From Saccharibacillus alkalitolerans (GTDB lineage Bacteria > Bacillota > Bacilli > Paenibacillales > Paenibacillaceae): a DNA stretch of 64,000 nt. Both the position numbers and the translations under genes were made by a program. Positions 15,421-24,630 of this stretch are shown here, piece after piece (the first letter of the stretch is position 1; each line of letters opens with the position of its first letter). The notes beneath the pieces were generated by a model that worked only from the letters and a program-made list of their open reading frames with translations, was not told where the DNA came from and searched no databases. The DNA lies in NCBI RefSeq assembly GCF_011090185.1, contig NZ_JAAFGS010000004.1, positions 248,001-312,000 on the forward strand. The letters run 5' to 3'.

Positions 15421-17469
15421 TCATTCCATCTCGGCGGTTCCGCCAGTCGCTGCGCCGATCCGCCATTTTCCGGCTTCCACTTCTTTCGGGGGCATGGGAC
15501 GTCCGTAGTAATAACCCTGCATAAGCACGCAGCCCCGGGACAGCAAAAATTCCGCCTGCTCTTCCGTCTCGACGCCTTCCGCGACGACTTCCAGATCCAG
15601 CAGTCTCGCGATGCCGATAATGCCGACAATCAGCGCCTGTTTGGAAGCAAGATTGCTGCTTTTGACAAACGACTGATCGATCTTGAGCGTATCCACGGGA
15701 ATTTCGTCCAGCCGTCCGAGCGAAGAATGGCCGGTCCCGAAGTCGTCCATCGACACCTGGACTCCCAGATCGCGCACCCGCTGAAGCTGGGAGAGGGTAA
15801 TCGCCATATTTTTCATCGCGATCGATTCGGTGATTTCCAGCTCGAGCATCTTGCCCGGCAGGCCGCTCGAACGCAGCGCTTCGTCCACCATGTCGAACAG
15901 CGTCATGCTTTCGAATACCCGGTACGACATATTGACGGAGATGCAGACCCGGAACAGCCCTTCGTCGTGCCAGCTTTTGTTCTGACGGCAGACTTCGCCG
16001 AGCATCCAGCGGGTCATCGGCACGATAAGCCCCGTCTCCTCCGCGATCGGAATGAACTCGCCGGGCGAGACGATTCCTTTTTCGGGATGGCGCCAGCGCA
16101 GCAGCGCCTCGAACCCGGCTTCTTCTCCACTGCGCGCGTTCCATTTCGGCTGATACACGATGAAAAATTGGCCGTATTCGAACGCCAGCCTGAGGTCCTT
16201 CTCAAGCTCCATTTTGCGGCTCAGCTGCCCTCCGATTCCGGCATTGAAGAAAACGGTTTTGTCTTTTCCCGAAGCTTTCGCCTGATCGAGCGCCGCATCC
16301 GCCGCTTTCAGCAGCGCCCCGCGGCTTCGGCCGTGCTCGGGGAATAGGCTGACTCCCGCGCTCGCCGTGACGTACAATTCGTTACCTTCGATCATATAGG
16401 GCCGACCGATCTCTTCCAGCATGCGATTTACCCGTTCCAGCAGTTTGTCCGGATCGTTCTCCGCTCCGACCAGCAGAAATTCGTCGCCGTCCATCCGGAA
16501 CAGTGCTTCGCGCTCCTGAATCCGGTCCCGGATACGCTGCGCGGCGTGGGTCAACAGCAGGTCGCCGAGATCCCGGCCCAATGTGTCGTTGATGACCTTG
16601 AAGCGGTCGAGGTTGATCAGAACCATCGATCCCAGGCGTTCCTCCGCCAGACGGCGGTCCGATTCCTCGGACAGCGCGTAACGGTTCCGAAGCCCGGTCA
16701 GCGGGTCCAAAAAGGCGATCTGCTTGAGCGTTCGGCGTTCGAACACCATGAACATCCAAGTAATGGCCAGAATGACCGATACGAGCGCCGAGATACCGGC
16801 CACGAAATACGAGGGCGGAAGCCCCGTATAACCGAGCGCGGCAGCCGCGGAGCGTACACCGCCGCTGCGCAGCGCTCCCAGCACGGTATACTGCATGACA
16901 AAGATTCCCGCTCCGAGAATCAGCGCGGCAAAAAGCTCGGCCAGTCTGTAACCCGCCGAAAGACGGAAGTTGCCGAGCACGTATAAGGCAAAATAACCCG
17001 AGATAAAGATGATGGCCGCCGAAAACAGTCCGATCGTCGGATCGACGCCCACGACGAAATTCGGACGGAGCGCCGCTATGCCCAGAGCGGACATCACCAT
17101 GACGCCGACACCGAATACCGCACCGGCGAGTCGGCTGGTCAACGGCTGCTGCTTGGCGAACAAAAGGAACATTATGTATGCGGATAAACTGACAACCGCG
17201 ATCGCCGCCGACGCGGTAAGGAGGTCGTAACGCAGCGTAATGCGATGATGATACGAGAGCAAACTTATAACATGGACCAGCCAGGTCCCCATGCCGAGAA
17301 CCAGAGCCGCGAAGATCGGACGAAGCCGCTTCGCTCCTCTGCCCGTCCGGCTTTTTCCCGAGGCCAAACGAAAGCCCAAATAAGCGGAGAGCAGCGCGAC
17401 CGACAGCGACAGAACGACCTGCACGCCGTCCCATTTCTCCGTTAAACCTGTGACAAGGACAGAGATCAT
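15421..17469 (-). CDS. MHYT-like membrane sensor with degenerate GGDEF and intact EAL domains
   Basis: A 682-residue cyclic-di-GMP protein. Seven TMs cover residues 1-243 in the MHYT layout, but the ligand motif is eroded: the three repeats read GMGTWLVHVI, GVGVMVMSAL and GAGIFVMQYT, keeping only one of the histidines proposed to bind copper. The GGDEF domain (about 250-410) has MDGDEF at 326-331, with Asp for the first Gly, so it is probably catalytically weak or a GTP-sensing regulator. The EAL domain (about 425-665) is intact: EALLRW at 454-459, ISVNMS, MDDFGTGHSS and the AEGVET segment. The protein is therefore most likely a membrane phosphodiesterase. The TSS is probably near 17540, leaving a leader that holds a hairpin. 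Activity prediction is inference from motifs. Confidence 0.9.
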   Translation of the reverse strand: MISVLVTGLTEKWDGVQVVLSLSVALLSAYLGFRLASGKSRTGRGAKRLRPIFAALVLGMGTWLVHVISLLSYHHRITLRYDLLTASAAIAVVSLSAYIMFLLFAKQQPLTSRLAGAVFGVGVMVMSALGIAALRPNFVVGVDPTIGLFSAAIIFISGYFALYVLGNFRLSAGYRLAELFAALILGAGIFVMQYTVLGALRSGGVRSAAAALGYTGLPPSYFVAGISALVSVILAITWMFMVFERRTLKQIAFLDPLTGLRNRYALSEESDRRLAEERLGSMVLINLDRFKVINDTLGRDLGDLLLTHAAQRIRDRIQEREALFRMDGDEFLLVGAENDPDKLLERVNRMLEEIGRPYMIEGNELYVTASAGVSLFPEHGRSRGALLKAADAALDQAKASGKDKTVFFNAGIGGQLSRKMELEKDLRLAFEYGQFFIVYQPKWNARSGEEAGFEALLRWRHPEKGIVSPGEFIPIAEETGLIVPMTRWMLGEVCRQNKSWHDEGLFRVCISVNMSYRVFESMTLFDMVDEALRSSGLPGKMLELEITESIAMKNMAITLSQLQRVRDLGVQVSMDDFGTGHSSLGRLDEIPVDTLKIDQSFVKSSNLASKQALIVGIIGIARLLDLEVVAEGVETEEQAEFLLSRGCVLMQGYYYGRPMPPKEVEAGKWRIGAATGGTAEME

Positions 17470-17507
17470 AAATCGGTACCCACTTTGCGTTATGATATGT
17501 TGTTAGG

Positions 17508-17538
17508 CTTGCCCTCAGATGCTCTTGCTTGAGGCAAG
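17508..17538 (-). other. Hairpin in the leader of the GGDEF/EAL gene
   Basis: CTTGCCCTCA (17508-17517) pairs with TGAGGCAAG (17530-17538) with one bulge. An upstream TATAAT on the minus strand (about 17554-17559) would place it in the 5' untranslated region. A riboswitch identity is not supported. Confidence 0.35.
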
Positions 17539-17629
17539 TAAAACCTTTCCCTAATTATATCGAATAAATAGGCGAAATCCATTAGAACTATCGTTTCGGA
17601 AAGAAAAAAACGCCGCCTCCTTCCCCGCC

Positions 17630-17660
17630 AACAAAAAAAGAACCGGCAAAATATGCCGGT
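17630..17660 (-). terminator. Terminator of the MarR-ABC operon
   Basis: ACCGGCA / TGCCGGT stem (17642-17648 / 17654-17660), 5-base loop, then TTC and seven T residues on the minus strand. Confidence 0.8.
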
Positions 17661-17712
17661 CCTTTCCTTTTCTTCTCTGCCGCGGCCGTTAATGCCGAAC
17701 CCCAAAAACGGG

Positions 17713-19581
17713 TTATACGGCTTCTTCCGAGAACTGGCTGTTATAAAGATCCGCATAGAATCCGCCGGAAGCCAGCAGCTCTTTGTGCGTGCCCTGCTCG
17801 ATCACTTCGCCGTGGTTCATGACGAGAATGAGATCGGCTCCCTTGATCGTCGACAGACGGTGCGCGATAACGAAGCTCGTGCGCCCCTGCATCAGTTCGC
17901 CCATCGCCTGCTGGATGAAAATTTCCGTCCGCGTATCGACGCTGCTCGTCGCTTCGTCGAGGATCAAGATGCGCGGATCGGCCAGCACGGCGCGCGCGAT
18001 CGTCAGCAGCTGCTTTTGTCCCTGCGAGATATTCGACGCCTCTTCGTTCAGCACCGTGTCGTAGCCGTCCGGCAGCGTTCGGATAAAGTGGTCCGCCCGC
18101 GCCGCTTCGGCGGCACGCACGATCTCTTCCTCCGTCGCGCCTTCGCGTCCGTAAGCGATGTTCTCCCGAATCGTGCCCCCGAACAGCCAGGTATCCTGCA
18201 GCACCATGCCGAACAGGCTGCGCAGGCGTCCGCGGTCGAGTTCGCGAGTATCCACGCCGTCGATCTTGATCGAACCGTCGTTGATCTCGTAGAAGCGCAT
18301 CAGCAGGTTGATCAGCGTCGTCTTCCCGGCACCCGTAGGGCCGACGATGGCGACCGTTTGGCCCGGAGCCACTTCGATGTTCATGTCCGTGATCAGCGGC
18401 TTGTCTTCCGAATAACCGAAGCGCACATGTTCGAAGGTTACCGCGCCCTCGCCCGTCAGGTGACGCTCAAGTTTGCGGTCCGGCGACTGTTCTTCCTCGT
18501 CCAGCACTTCGAACACCCGCTCCGCCGAAGCGATGGTCGACTGGATGATGTTCGCGATATTCGCGGTTTGGGTAATCGGCTGGGAAAACTGTCTCGCATA
18601 CTGGATGAAAGCCAAAATATCGCCGATATTGATGCGGCCGTTGGTGGCGAAGATCCCGCCGACGACGCAAATCAGCACATAGCCGATATTGCCGATGAAC
18701 GACATGAGCGGCATGATCAGACCGGAAATGTACTGCGCCCGCCAACCGGACTCGTACAGCTCTTTGTTGTACGTTTCGAATTTTTCCTGCGAAGCGTCTT
18801 CGCGGCCGTAGGCTTTGATGACGCGCTGGCCGTTGTACATTTCTTCGACGTGTCCGTTCAGATCGCCGAGGGAGCGCTGCTGGCCGGCAAAATGCTTCTG
18901 CGAGCGCTTGGCGATCATGATGACCACGATCAGGCTGAACGGAATCGTCAGCACGGTAATCAGCGTCATGATCGGGCTGATCGTCAGCATCATCACGATG
19001 ACGCCGATGATCGTCACGAGCGACGTGATGATCTGCGTCAAGCTCTGCTGCAGCGTGTTGCTGATATTGTCCATGTCGTTCGTGACGCGGCTCAGCACGT
19101 CGCCGTAAGGATGGCTGTCGTAATATTTCAGCGGCAGCCGGTCGAGCTTGTCCTTAACCTCTTTGCGCAGACCGTACGACGTGCGCTGCGCGACGCCGGC
19201 CATCACGAACTGCTGGATATAGCCGAACAGCGCGCTCGCGACGTACAGGCCGGCGAGAATCATAATGATCTGCCAGATATATTCGAAATCGACCGAGGCC
19301 CCCGGGATGCCCTGCATCTTGGCAATGACGCCCTCGCTGAGCCGGGTGACGGCTTTGGCCATGATTTTCGGCCCGAGGATGTTGAACACCGTGCTCAGAA
19401 TTGCCGTGATCAGCACCACAAGCAGATGGAACTTATACGGAGCCAGGTAGCCCGCCAAGCGCTTGAACGTCGCTTTGAAATTTTTCGGTTTGGCTCCGGG
19501 CATCATCATGCCTCCGGGTCCGGGTCCCATGCCGGGTCCTTTGCGCGGAGCCGGCGCCTTGCTGCTTTTTTGTTCGCTCAT
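17713..19581 (-). CDS. Heterodimeric ABC exporter subunit (catalytic-site Walker B, noncanonical signature)
   Basis: A 622-residue half-transporter: a Gly/Pro/Met-rich N-terminal stretch (residues 10-30), six TMs (about 50-345) and a nucleotide-binding domain. The Walker A is GPTGAGKTT; the Walker B ILILDEATSS carries the catalytic Glu. The signature is ISQGQ instead of LSGGQ. That combination is the partner pattern of TM287/288-type heterodimers, in which one of two ATP sites is degenerate. It overlaps the preceding ABC gene by 4 bases (ATGA), so the two subunits are made together. The family exports drugs, peptides or lipids; the MarR gene heading the operon points to drug-type substrates. 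Similar pairs in B. subtilis are YfiB/YfiC and YheH/YheI. Confidence 0.92.
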   Translation of the reverse strand: MSEQKSSKAPAPRKGPGMGPGPGGMMMPGAKPKNFKATFKRLAGYLAPYKFHLLVVLITAILSTVFNILGPKIMAKAVTRLSEGVIAKMQGIPGASVDFEYIWQIIMILAGLYVASALFGYIQQFVMAGVAQRTSYGLRKEVKDKLDRLPLKYYDSHPYGDVLSRVTNDMDNISNTLQQSLTQIITSLVTIIGVIVMMLTISPIMTLITVLTIPFSLIVVIMIAKRSQKHFAGQQRSLGDLNGHVEEMYNGQRVIKAYGREDASQEKFETYNKELYESGWRAQYISGLIMPLMSFIGNIGYVLICVVGGIFATNGRINIGDILAFIQYARQFSQPITQTANIANIIQSTIASAERVFEVLDEEEQSPDRKLERHLTGEGAVTFEHVRFGYSEDKPLITDMNIEVAPGQTVAIVGPTGAGKTTLINLLMRFYEINDGSIKIDGVDTRELDRGRLRSLFGMVLQDTWLFGGTIRENIAYGREGATEEEIVRAAEAARADHFIRTLPDGYDTVLNEEASNISQGQKQLLTIARAVLADPRILILDEATSSVDTRTEIFIQQAMGELMQGRTSFVIAHRLSTIKGADLILVMNHGEVIEQGTHKELLASGGFYADLYNSQFSEEAV

Positions 19582-21326
19582 TTCAGTCCCCCCTCTGCCT
19601 GCGCGACCATCTCTTCTTCGGACAGCTGCGAAGACACGATTTCGCGGTAGACGTCGCTGGTCCGCATGAGCTCGCCGTGGCGGCCGATGCCGGCAATCCG
19701 GCCCTGGTCGAGCACGATGATCCGGTCGGCATCCATGACGGTGCTGACCCGCTGCGCGACCATCAGAACGGTCGCGTCCTGCGTTTCGGCTTTGAGCGCG
19801 GCGCGAAGTCTCGCGTCGGTCTTGAAGTCGAGCGCAGAGAAGCTGTCGTCGAAAATGTAGATTTCCGGACGGCGTACCAGCGCTCTGGCGATCGACAGAC
19901 GCTGCTTCTGTCCGCCGGACAGGTTCGAGCCGCCCTGCGATACCGGCGAGTCGTAGCCTTCTTCGAGCCCGTCGATAAACTCCGCCGCCTGCGCGATCCG
20001 CGCCGCTTCGCGTACTTCTTCGTCGGTGGCGTCTTCCTTGCCGTAACGGATATTTTCCGCGACGCTGCCCGTGAACAGCAGCGCCTTCTGCGGCACGTAA
20101 CCGATCTTGCCGCGCAGCGATTCCTGCGCCAGATTCCGAATGTCGACCCCGTCGACCAGCACCGTTCCCGATGAAACGTCATAGAAGCGCGGAATCAGGC
20201 TGACGAGCGTCGACTTGCCCGATCCGGTGCCGCCGATGATGGCGGTCACTTCGCCCGGGCCGGCGTTGAAGGAAATGTTCTGAATCGCCGGCTCCTCCGC
20301 TCCCTCGTAACTGAACGAGACGTCGCGGAATTCAAGCTGTCCGCGGCGGGAAGGCGTCTGCGGCGAAGAAGATTCCTCGATATCCGGCACCGCTTCGAGC
20401 ACTTCGTTGACCCGGCCGGCGGATACGGAAGCCCGCGGCACCATGACGAAGATGATCGACACCATAATCAGGGAGAACAGAATTTGCATGGCGTACTGGA
20501 TGAAAGCCATCAGATTGCCCAGCTCCATCTCGCCCGCATCGATCCGGTGGCTGCCGTACCAGATGATGGCGATCGTCGAGAAGTTGAGAATGAGCATCAT
20601 GGCCGGCATCATGGCCGCCATCAGCTTATTGACTCGAATCGCCGTATTCATCAGGTCGCCGCTCGCATGATCGAAGCGCTGCCGCTCGCTCTGCTCGCGG
20701 CCGAACGCGCGGATGACCCGAATGCCGGTCAAGTTCTCGCGCAGCACGAGATTCAGCTTATCGATCTTCTTCTGCATCGCCTTGAACAGCGGCAGCGCGC
20801 TGCGCCCGATCAGCAGGATCAGCAGCGCCAGTACCGGGATCACCACGACCAGAACGAGCGAGAGCTTGGCGTCCTTGGATACGGCCATGATAATGCCGCC
20901 GATCATCATCATCGGCGCCATTGCCAGCATCCGCAGCATCATCGTCAGCACCTGTTGAATCTGGGTGATGTCGTTGGTCGTGCGCGTGATGAGCGAAGCC
21001 GTGCCGAATTTATCGAATTCTTTGAGCGTAAAACGCTGCGCGTGCGAAAATACCCGGCTGCGCAGGTCCCGGCCGAAACCCATCGACACTTTGGCGGACA
21101 AGTAACTCGCCGCGATCGAACAGATCATCCCGATCATCGCCACGCCCAGCATCAGCCCGCCGATCTTCCAAATGTAGGGCACGTCGCTCAGCGCGATGCC
21201 TTTGTCGACGATATCCGCCATCAGCGTCGGCAGATACAGTTCCGACAGCGCCTGCACGAATACCATCAGCAGGACGAATATGACGCCGACCCGGTAGGGC
21301 TTCAGCATGCGGAACAATTTCATCAT
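19578..21326 (-). CDS. Heterodimeric ABC exporter subunit (degenerate Walker B)
   Basis: A 582-residue half-transporter with six TMs (about 15-310) and a C-terminal ATPase. The Walker A is GGTGSGKST and the signature LSGGQKQ is canonical, but the Walker B reads IYIFDDSFSALD: Asp replaces the catalytic Glu. Its own ATP site, completed by the SQGQ signature of the partner, should bind but hardly hydrolyse ATP, whereas the other site is fully canonical. This is the TM287-type partner. The start ATG overlaps the MarR stop by 4 bases and its stop overlaps the next ATG by 4 bases, giving a tightly coupled three-gene operon. The substrate is unknown. Confidence 0.92.
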   Translation of the reverse strand: MMKLFRMLKPYRVGVIFVLLMVFVQALSELYLPTLMADIVDKGIALSDVPYIWKIGGLMLGVAMIGMICSIAASYLSAKVSMGFGRDLRSRVFSHAQRFTLKEFDKFGTASLITRTTNDITQIQQVLTMMLRMLAMAPMMMIGGIIMAVSKDAKLSLVLVVVIPVLALLILLIGRSALPLFKAMQKKIDKLNLVLRENLTGIRVIRAFGREQSERQRFDHASGDLMNTAIRVNKLMAAMMPAMMLILNFSTIAIIWYGSHRIDAGEMELGNLMAFIQYAMQILFSLIMVSIIFVMVPRASVSAGRVNEVLEAVPDIEESSSPQTPSRRGQLEFRDVSFSYEGAEEPAIQNISFNAGPGEVTAIIGGTGSGKSTLVSLIPRFYDVSSGTVLVDGVDIRNLAQESLRGKIGYVPQKALLFTGSVAENIRYGKEDATDEEVREAARIAQAAEFIDGLEEGYDSPVSQGGSNLSGGQKQRLSIARALVRRPEIYIFDDSFSALDFKTDARLRAALKAETQDATVLMVAQRVSTVMDADRIIVLDQGRIAGIGRHGELMRTSDVYREIVSSQLSEEEMVAQAEGGLK

Positions 21327-21844
21327 AACGGTCTCTCTCCTTTGTCGGGCGCTCCCGCGCCCCTGTCTTGCCCGGACTCCCCGTCCTCCCGCGCCTCGCG
21401 CAGAACGAAATAGTCATGGGCCCGGTTCAGCAGCTGGACCAGCATCCGGGTATCCTGCTCCCCCAAATAGTCCGTCAGCCCGCCGATCATCGATTCCATC
21501 TCTTCTATGAACGAATAGGTCACCCGCACGCCCTCGTCCGTCAGCGTAATCCGGACGGCCCGGCGATCCGAAGGGTCCGTGCCGCGGACGACCAGGCCGT
21601 CCGCTTCCAACCCTTTGATCAGCTGGGTGACGGTGGGCGACGTGACGTCCAAAATCCGGCCGAGTTCCGATACCATGATGCCCGGTTCTCCGTCGTCGAC
21701 TTGGCTGCGCAGCACCATCAGCAGCATCCCTTCGCTCTGCTTGCGCCCCGCCATCGGACCGGAATGATTCTTTTTGCCGCGGTGGCGGAAACGCCGGATC
21801 GTGATCATCAGTTCGCGCGCCATCGGGCTTATACGCGATTCCAT
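21323..21844 (-). CDS. MarR family transcriptional repressor
   Basis: A 173-residue winged-helix dimer protein. The recognition region is MVSELGRILDVTSPTVTQLIKGLEADGLV (about residues 57-86, seen in full), followed by the wing RGTDPSDRRAVRITLT, the standard DxRxxxxxLT wing of MarR proteins. The last ~25 residues are a disordered acidic tail (EDGESGQDRG...). The gene heads the ABC exporter operon, and its promoter carries an inverted repeat over the -10 element, so it most likely represses itself and the exporter until a toxic ligand releases it. The start codon follows AAAGGAAAGGAG. Confidence 0.92.
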   Translation of the reverse strand: MESRISPMARELMITIRRFRHRGKKNHSGPMAGRKQSEGMLLMVLRSQVDDGEPGIMVSELGRILDVTSPTVTQLIKGLEADGLVVRGTDPSDRRAVRITLTDEGVRVTYSFIEEMESMIGGLTDYLGEQDTRMLVQLLNRAHDYFVLREAREDGESGQDRGAGAPDKGERPL

Positions 21845-21941
21845 TTCGCTGCTCCTTTCCTTTTTCCGTTATCGGAACGCAAGGATTCCGTCTTATGGAA
21901 AACAAAGTATTTAGGTTTGCAAATATTTAGCCATGCAATCT

Positions 21942-21982
21942 ATTAGTTACCTAATTGTATGCCCGTACATGAGGTCTGTCAA
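21942..21982 (-). promoter_or_regulatory. MarR-ABC operon promoter with overlapping operator
   Basis: Minus strand: consensus TTGACA (21977-21982), 17-base spacer, TACAAT (21954-21959). ATTAG-N4-CTAAT at 21942-21955 is an inverted repeat touching the -10, a good place for MarR autorepression. Further downstream TTTGCAAATATTT (21916-21928) is also partly palindromic. Confidence 0.75.
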
Positions 21983-22017
21983 CTTTCGCATATAAGGCTC
22001 CCGGAAAGCGTCGCCGC

Positions 22018-22058
22018 AGAAAAAAAGATCCTCCGCCGGTTTGCGGCAGAGAATCTTT
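22018..22058 (-). terminator. Terminator of the helicase gene
   Basis: Left arm 22024-22038 and right arm 22044-22058 pair with one or two bulges around a GTTTG loop; on the minus strand the stem runs into seven T residues. Confidence 0.7.
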
Positions 22059-22112
22059 TCTGTTGCGGCATGGACGCCCGAACGCTTTGCGGCTCCGAAT
22101 CCGAAGCGGCAT

Positions 22113-24404
22113 TCAACGCGTTCCCCATTCGTCCGGCAGCAGCGAGCGATAGGGCTCCTGCAGGAAACGGTCGTCCGCCAGGATCAAGACGCCCCGGTCC
22201 TGCTCCGTGCGGATCAGGCGTCCGCCGGCCTGCTGGACTTTGTTCATGCCGGGATAGACGTACGCGTAATTGAAGCCGCTGCGTCCGCGCTCGTTGTAAT
22301 AATCCCGGATGATGTCCCGCTCCAGCCCGATCTGCGGCAGTCCGACGCCGATCACGGCCACGCCGGTCAAGCGCTCGCCCGTCAGGTCGATGCCTTCCGA
22401 GAAGACGCCGCCCATGACGGCGAAGCCGACCAGCGTCCGTTCCCGGCCCGCCGAGAAGGCGTCGAGAAAGACGGTCCGTTCGCCCTCCGACATTCCCGAA
22501 TCCTGTCCGATAATCTCGATTTTATCGCGATCGACCCGAGTCTCGAAGGCCTGCCGGATTTCCTGAAGGTAGGCATAAGACGGGAAGAAGAAAAGATAAT
22601 TGCCGGGCCGCTGCGACACCGTCTCCGCAAGAGCCGCGGCCAGCGTTTCCCGGGTACGCTCCCGGTCCCTGAATCTTGTCGACAGCGGCAAAATTTTGAC
22701 TTCGAGCTGATCGGGGCTGAAGGGAGACGGAATCGACAGCGTATAATCGTCTTCCGCCGCGCCCAGCATCTCCCGGTAGAACCCGAGCGGCGACAGCGTG
22801 GCCGAGAAGTAGACGGCCGAACGGTAATTTTTCGACGCCTGAAGCAGCAGTTCCGAGGGGTCGAGGCAGAACATCTTCATTCGCACCTCGCTGCCGTCCG
22901 TTTCCACGTACGTCACGTATTGATCGCCGTACAGCCGGCCGATCCTCAGGAACGTCTGGGCGGCGAAATACGCTTCCAGCAGTTCCTCTTCGGCTTCGCT
23001 TCCGTTCACGGTCACGAGCGCGTGCTCCGCCTGGTCGACGAAAGGTTCAAGCAGCTTGAACATGACTTCCGGCGGCTCGCTGCCCACGAACCGGCCTTCT
23101 TCGCCCGCCTGCTTGCGCAGCAGAATCAGGTAGGCGTTCACCCGGTCGGCCGCGGCGCGCACGCCTTCGTGCACATCCTTGTATCCCCGCTTGATCGCCA
23201 GAAACGAGGACTTCAACAGCTCCGCCGAGAACATCTCCCGTCCCCGCTCGACCAGATTGTGCGCCTCGTCGACGAGCAGCGCGGAGCGGCTCCGCTGCTC
23301 GTCGGACAGCCGCTTGAAGGCGATGCGCGGATCGAACACGTAGTTGTAGTCGCAAACGACCACGTCGGCCGCGTAAGCGGCATCGAGCGAAAACTCGAAC
23401 GGGCAAACGGTATGCTTGCGCGCGTACGTCTCCAGCACTTCCCGGGTAACCCGGGTTTCGTTCTCGAACAAATCGTACAGCGCGCCGTTGATCCGGTCGT
23501 AATAGCCTTCCGCGAAGCGGCATGCGCCTCCGGCGCAGTCTTCTTCTTCCTTGAAGCAGACTTTGTCTTTGGCCGTGATCGTCACGGAACTGAGATAGGC
23601 GCCGCTCTTCTCGAGCATGGACAGCGCTTCTTCGGCGCCGGCTCTCGTCGTCGTCTTGGCGGTCAGATAATAGACGCGTCCGATCAGCCCCTCGCCCATC
23701 GCCTTGACGGCCGGAAACAGAGTGGAGATGGTCTTGCCGGTGCCGGTCGGCGCCCTCGCGAGCAGGTTCTTCTCCTCGCGCACCGTCTTGAACACCGCCC
23801 CGGCGAACAGCCGCTGCCCTTCCCGGTAGCGGCCGAACGGGAAGGGCAGCCCAGCGGCCGCCGCGTCCCGCTTCTCTTCGCGGCGCTTGAGCAGCAGCGC
23901 GTACGGCGCGTAGCGCTCCGCCACGTCCCGCACGAAAGCGGCCAATTCCTCCGCCGTCTGCTGCGTTTCGTGCACGCTGCGCTCGCCGCCCGGCTTGTGC
24001 ACGTAGGTCAGCCGCACGCCGACCCGCTCCAGCCCCATCTCCTCGGCGAACATATAAGCATAGAACTTGGCCTGCGCCCAGTGCACGTCGCGGCCGCCGC
24101 CGATCTGCTCCGCCGTTTCCGACGTCGACTTGATCTCGTCGATCGTATAGAGGCCGTCTTCGCCGAGCAGCAGCCCGTCGCAGCGGCCCTCGATTTGCAC
24201 CAGCAGCTCGCCGCCGGCGCAGGACAATTCCGTTTTCAAAAAGACTTCTTTGCGGTCGTTCTCTCCGTATTTCTCCTGCACTTCGCGATGAATGCGAGTG
24301 CCTTCTTGAAGCGCGCTGCCGAAGCGGGTGCCGGATTCCAGACTGCCGCTTCGAAAAACGTATTCCACCAGAGGGCGCACGGAGGTTTTGACGGTATGGG
24401 TCAT
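22113..24404 (-). CDS. PD-(D/E)XK nuclease-XPD/DinG-type helicase fusion with FeS cluster motif
   Basis: A 763-residue superfamily 2 DNA helicase. Residues ~1-150 form a PD-(D/E)XK nuclease-like domain (EGRCDG about 74-79, then IDEIKS with Asp89, Glu90 and Lys92). The helicase core has Walker A APTGTGKT at 218-225 and DEAH at 379-382. Between them four cysteines (283, 290, 295, 334) are placed as in the 4Fe-4S domain of XPD, DinG and Rad3. Motif VI, QAGGRLIR, is near the end. It should unwind 5'-3' and process branched or damaged DNA. The frame opens 24 codons earlier, but GGGGGAG 5 bases before the ATG at 24404 marks the start. It stands alone with its own terminator. Confidence 0.9.
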   Translation of the reverse strand: MTHTVKTSVRPLVEYVFRSGSLESGTRFGSALQEGTRIHREVQEKYGENDRKEVFLKTELSCAGGELLVQIEGRCDGLLLGEDGLYTIDEIKSTSETAEQIGGGRDVHWAQAKFYAYMFAEEMGLERVGVRLTYVHKPGGERSVHETQQTAEELAAFVRDVAERYAPYALLLKRREEKRDAAAAGLPFPFGRYREGQRLFAGAVFKTVREEKNLLARAPTGTGKTISTLFPAVKAMGEGLIGRVYYLTAKTTTRAGAEEALSMLEKSGAYLSSVTITAKDKVCFKEEEDCAGGACRFAEGYYDRINGALYDLFENETRVTREVLETYARKHTVCPFEFSLDAAYAADVVVCDYNYVFDPRIAFKRLSDEQRSRSALLVDEAHNLVERGREMFSAELLKSSFLAIKRGYKDVHEGVRAAADRVNAYLILLRKQAGEEGRFVGSEPPEVMFKLLEPFVDQAEHALVTVNGSEAEEELLEAYFAAQTFLRIGRLYGDQYVTYVETDGSEVRMKMFCLDPSELLLQASKNYRSAVYFSATLSPLGFYREMLGAAEDDYTLSIPSPFSPDQLEVKILPLSTRFRDRERTRETLAAALAETVSQRPGNYLFFFPSYAYLQEIRQAFETRVDRDKIEIIGQDSGMSEGERTVFLDAFSAGRERTLVGFAVMGGVFSEGIDLTGERLTGVAVIGVGLPQIGLERDIIRDYYNERGRSGFNYAYVYPGMNKVQQAGGRLIRTEQDRGVLILADDRFLQEPYRSLLPDEWGTR

Positions 24405-24532
24405 GCAAGCTCCCCCTTTCCGGGGATGTAGAATGGTTTTTTTCGCTTCGGCGCAGACGAAAACGCGTCCACGCACGTCTATCTATTATAGCCGAAACGG
24501 CGTCGGCGCTCCGCGTCCCGATTCGGCCGCGC

Positions 24533-24564
24533 AAAAAAGCGGCTTTCGCGATTGCGAAAGCCGC
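24533..24564 (-). terminator. Terminator of the NlpC/P60 gene
   Basis: A perfect 11-bp stem (24539-24549 / 24554-24564) with GATT loop, followed by six T on the minus strand. Confidence 0.85.
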
Positions 24565-24630
24565 GGGCGCCGGCGTTCCGGCCGGATGAACCGCCGCCGG
24601 TAGGCAGCGCGGCCGCGAAGCCGCCCTGCG

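Noticed and set aside
17470-17560. c-di-GMP (GEMM) riboswitch before the GGDEF/EAL gene
   Set aside because: AACGCAAAG in the leader recalls part of GEMM-I, but the rest of the conserved core and the tetraloop-receptor stems are absent, and it abuts the start codon.
17653-19650. 665-codon frame antisense to the ABC exporter gene
   Set aside because: A shadow of the exporter frame, rich in Asp/His/Arg without domains.
22041-24431. 796-codon frame antisense to the helicase gene
   Set aside because: The helicase has all motifs; the antisense product has none.
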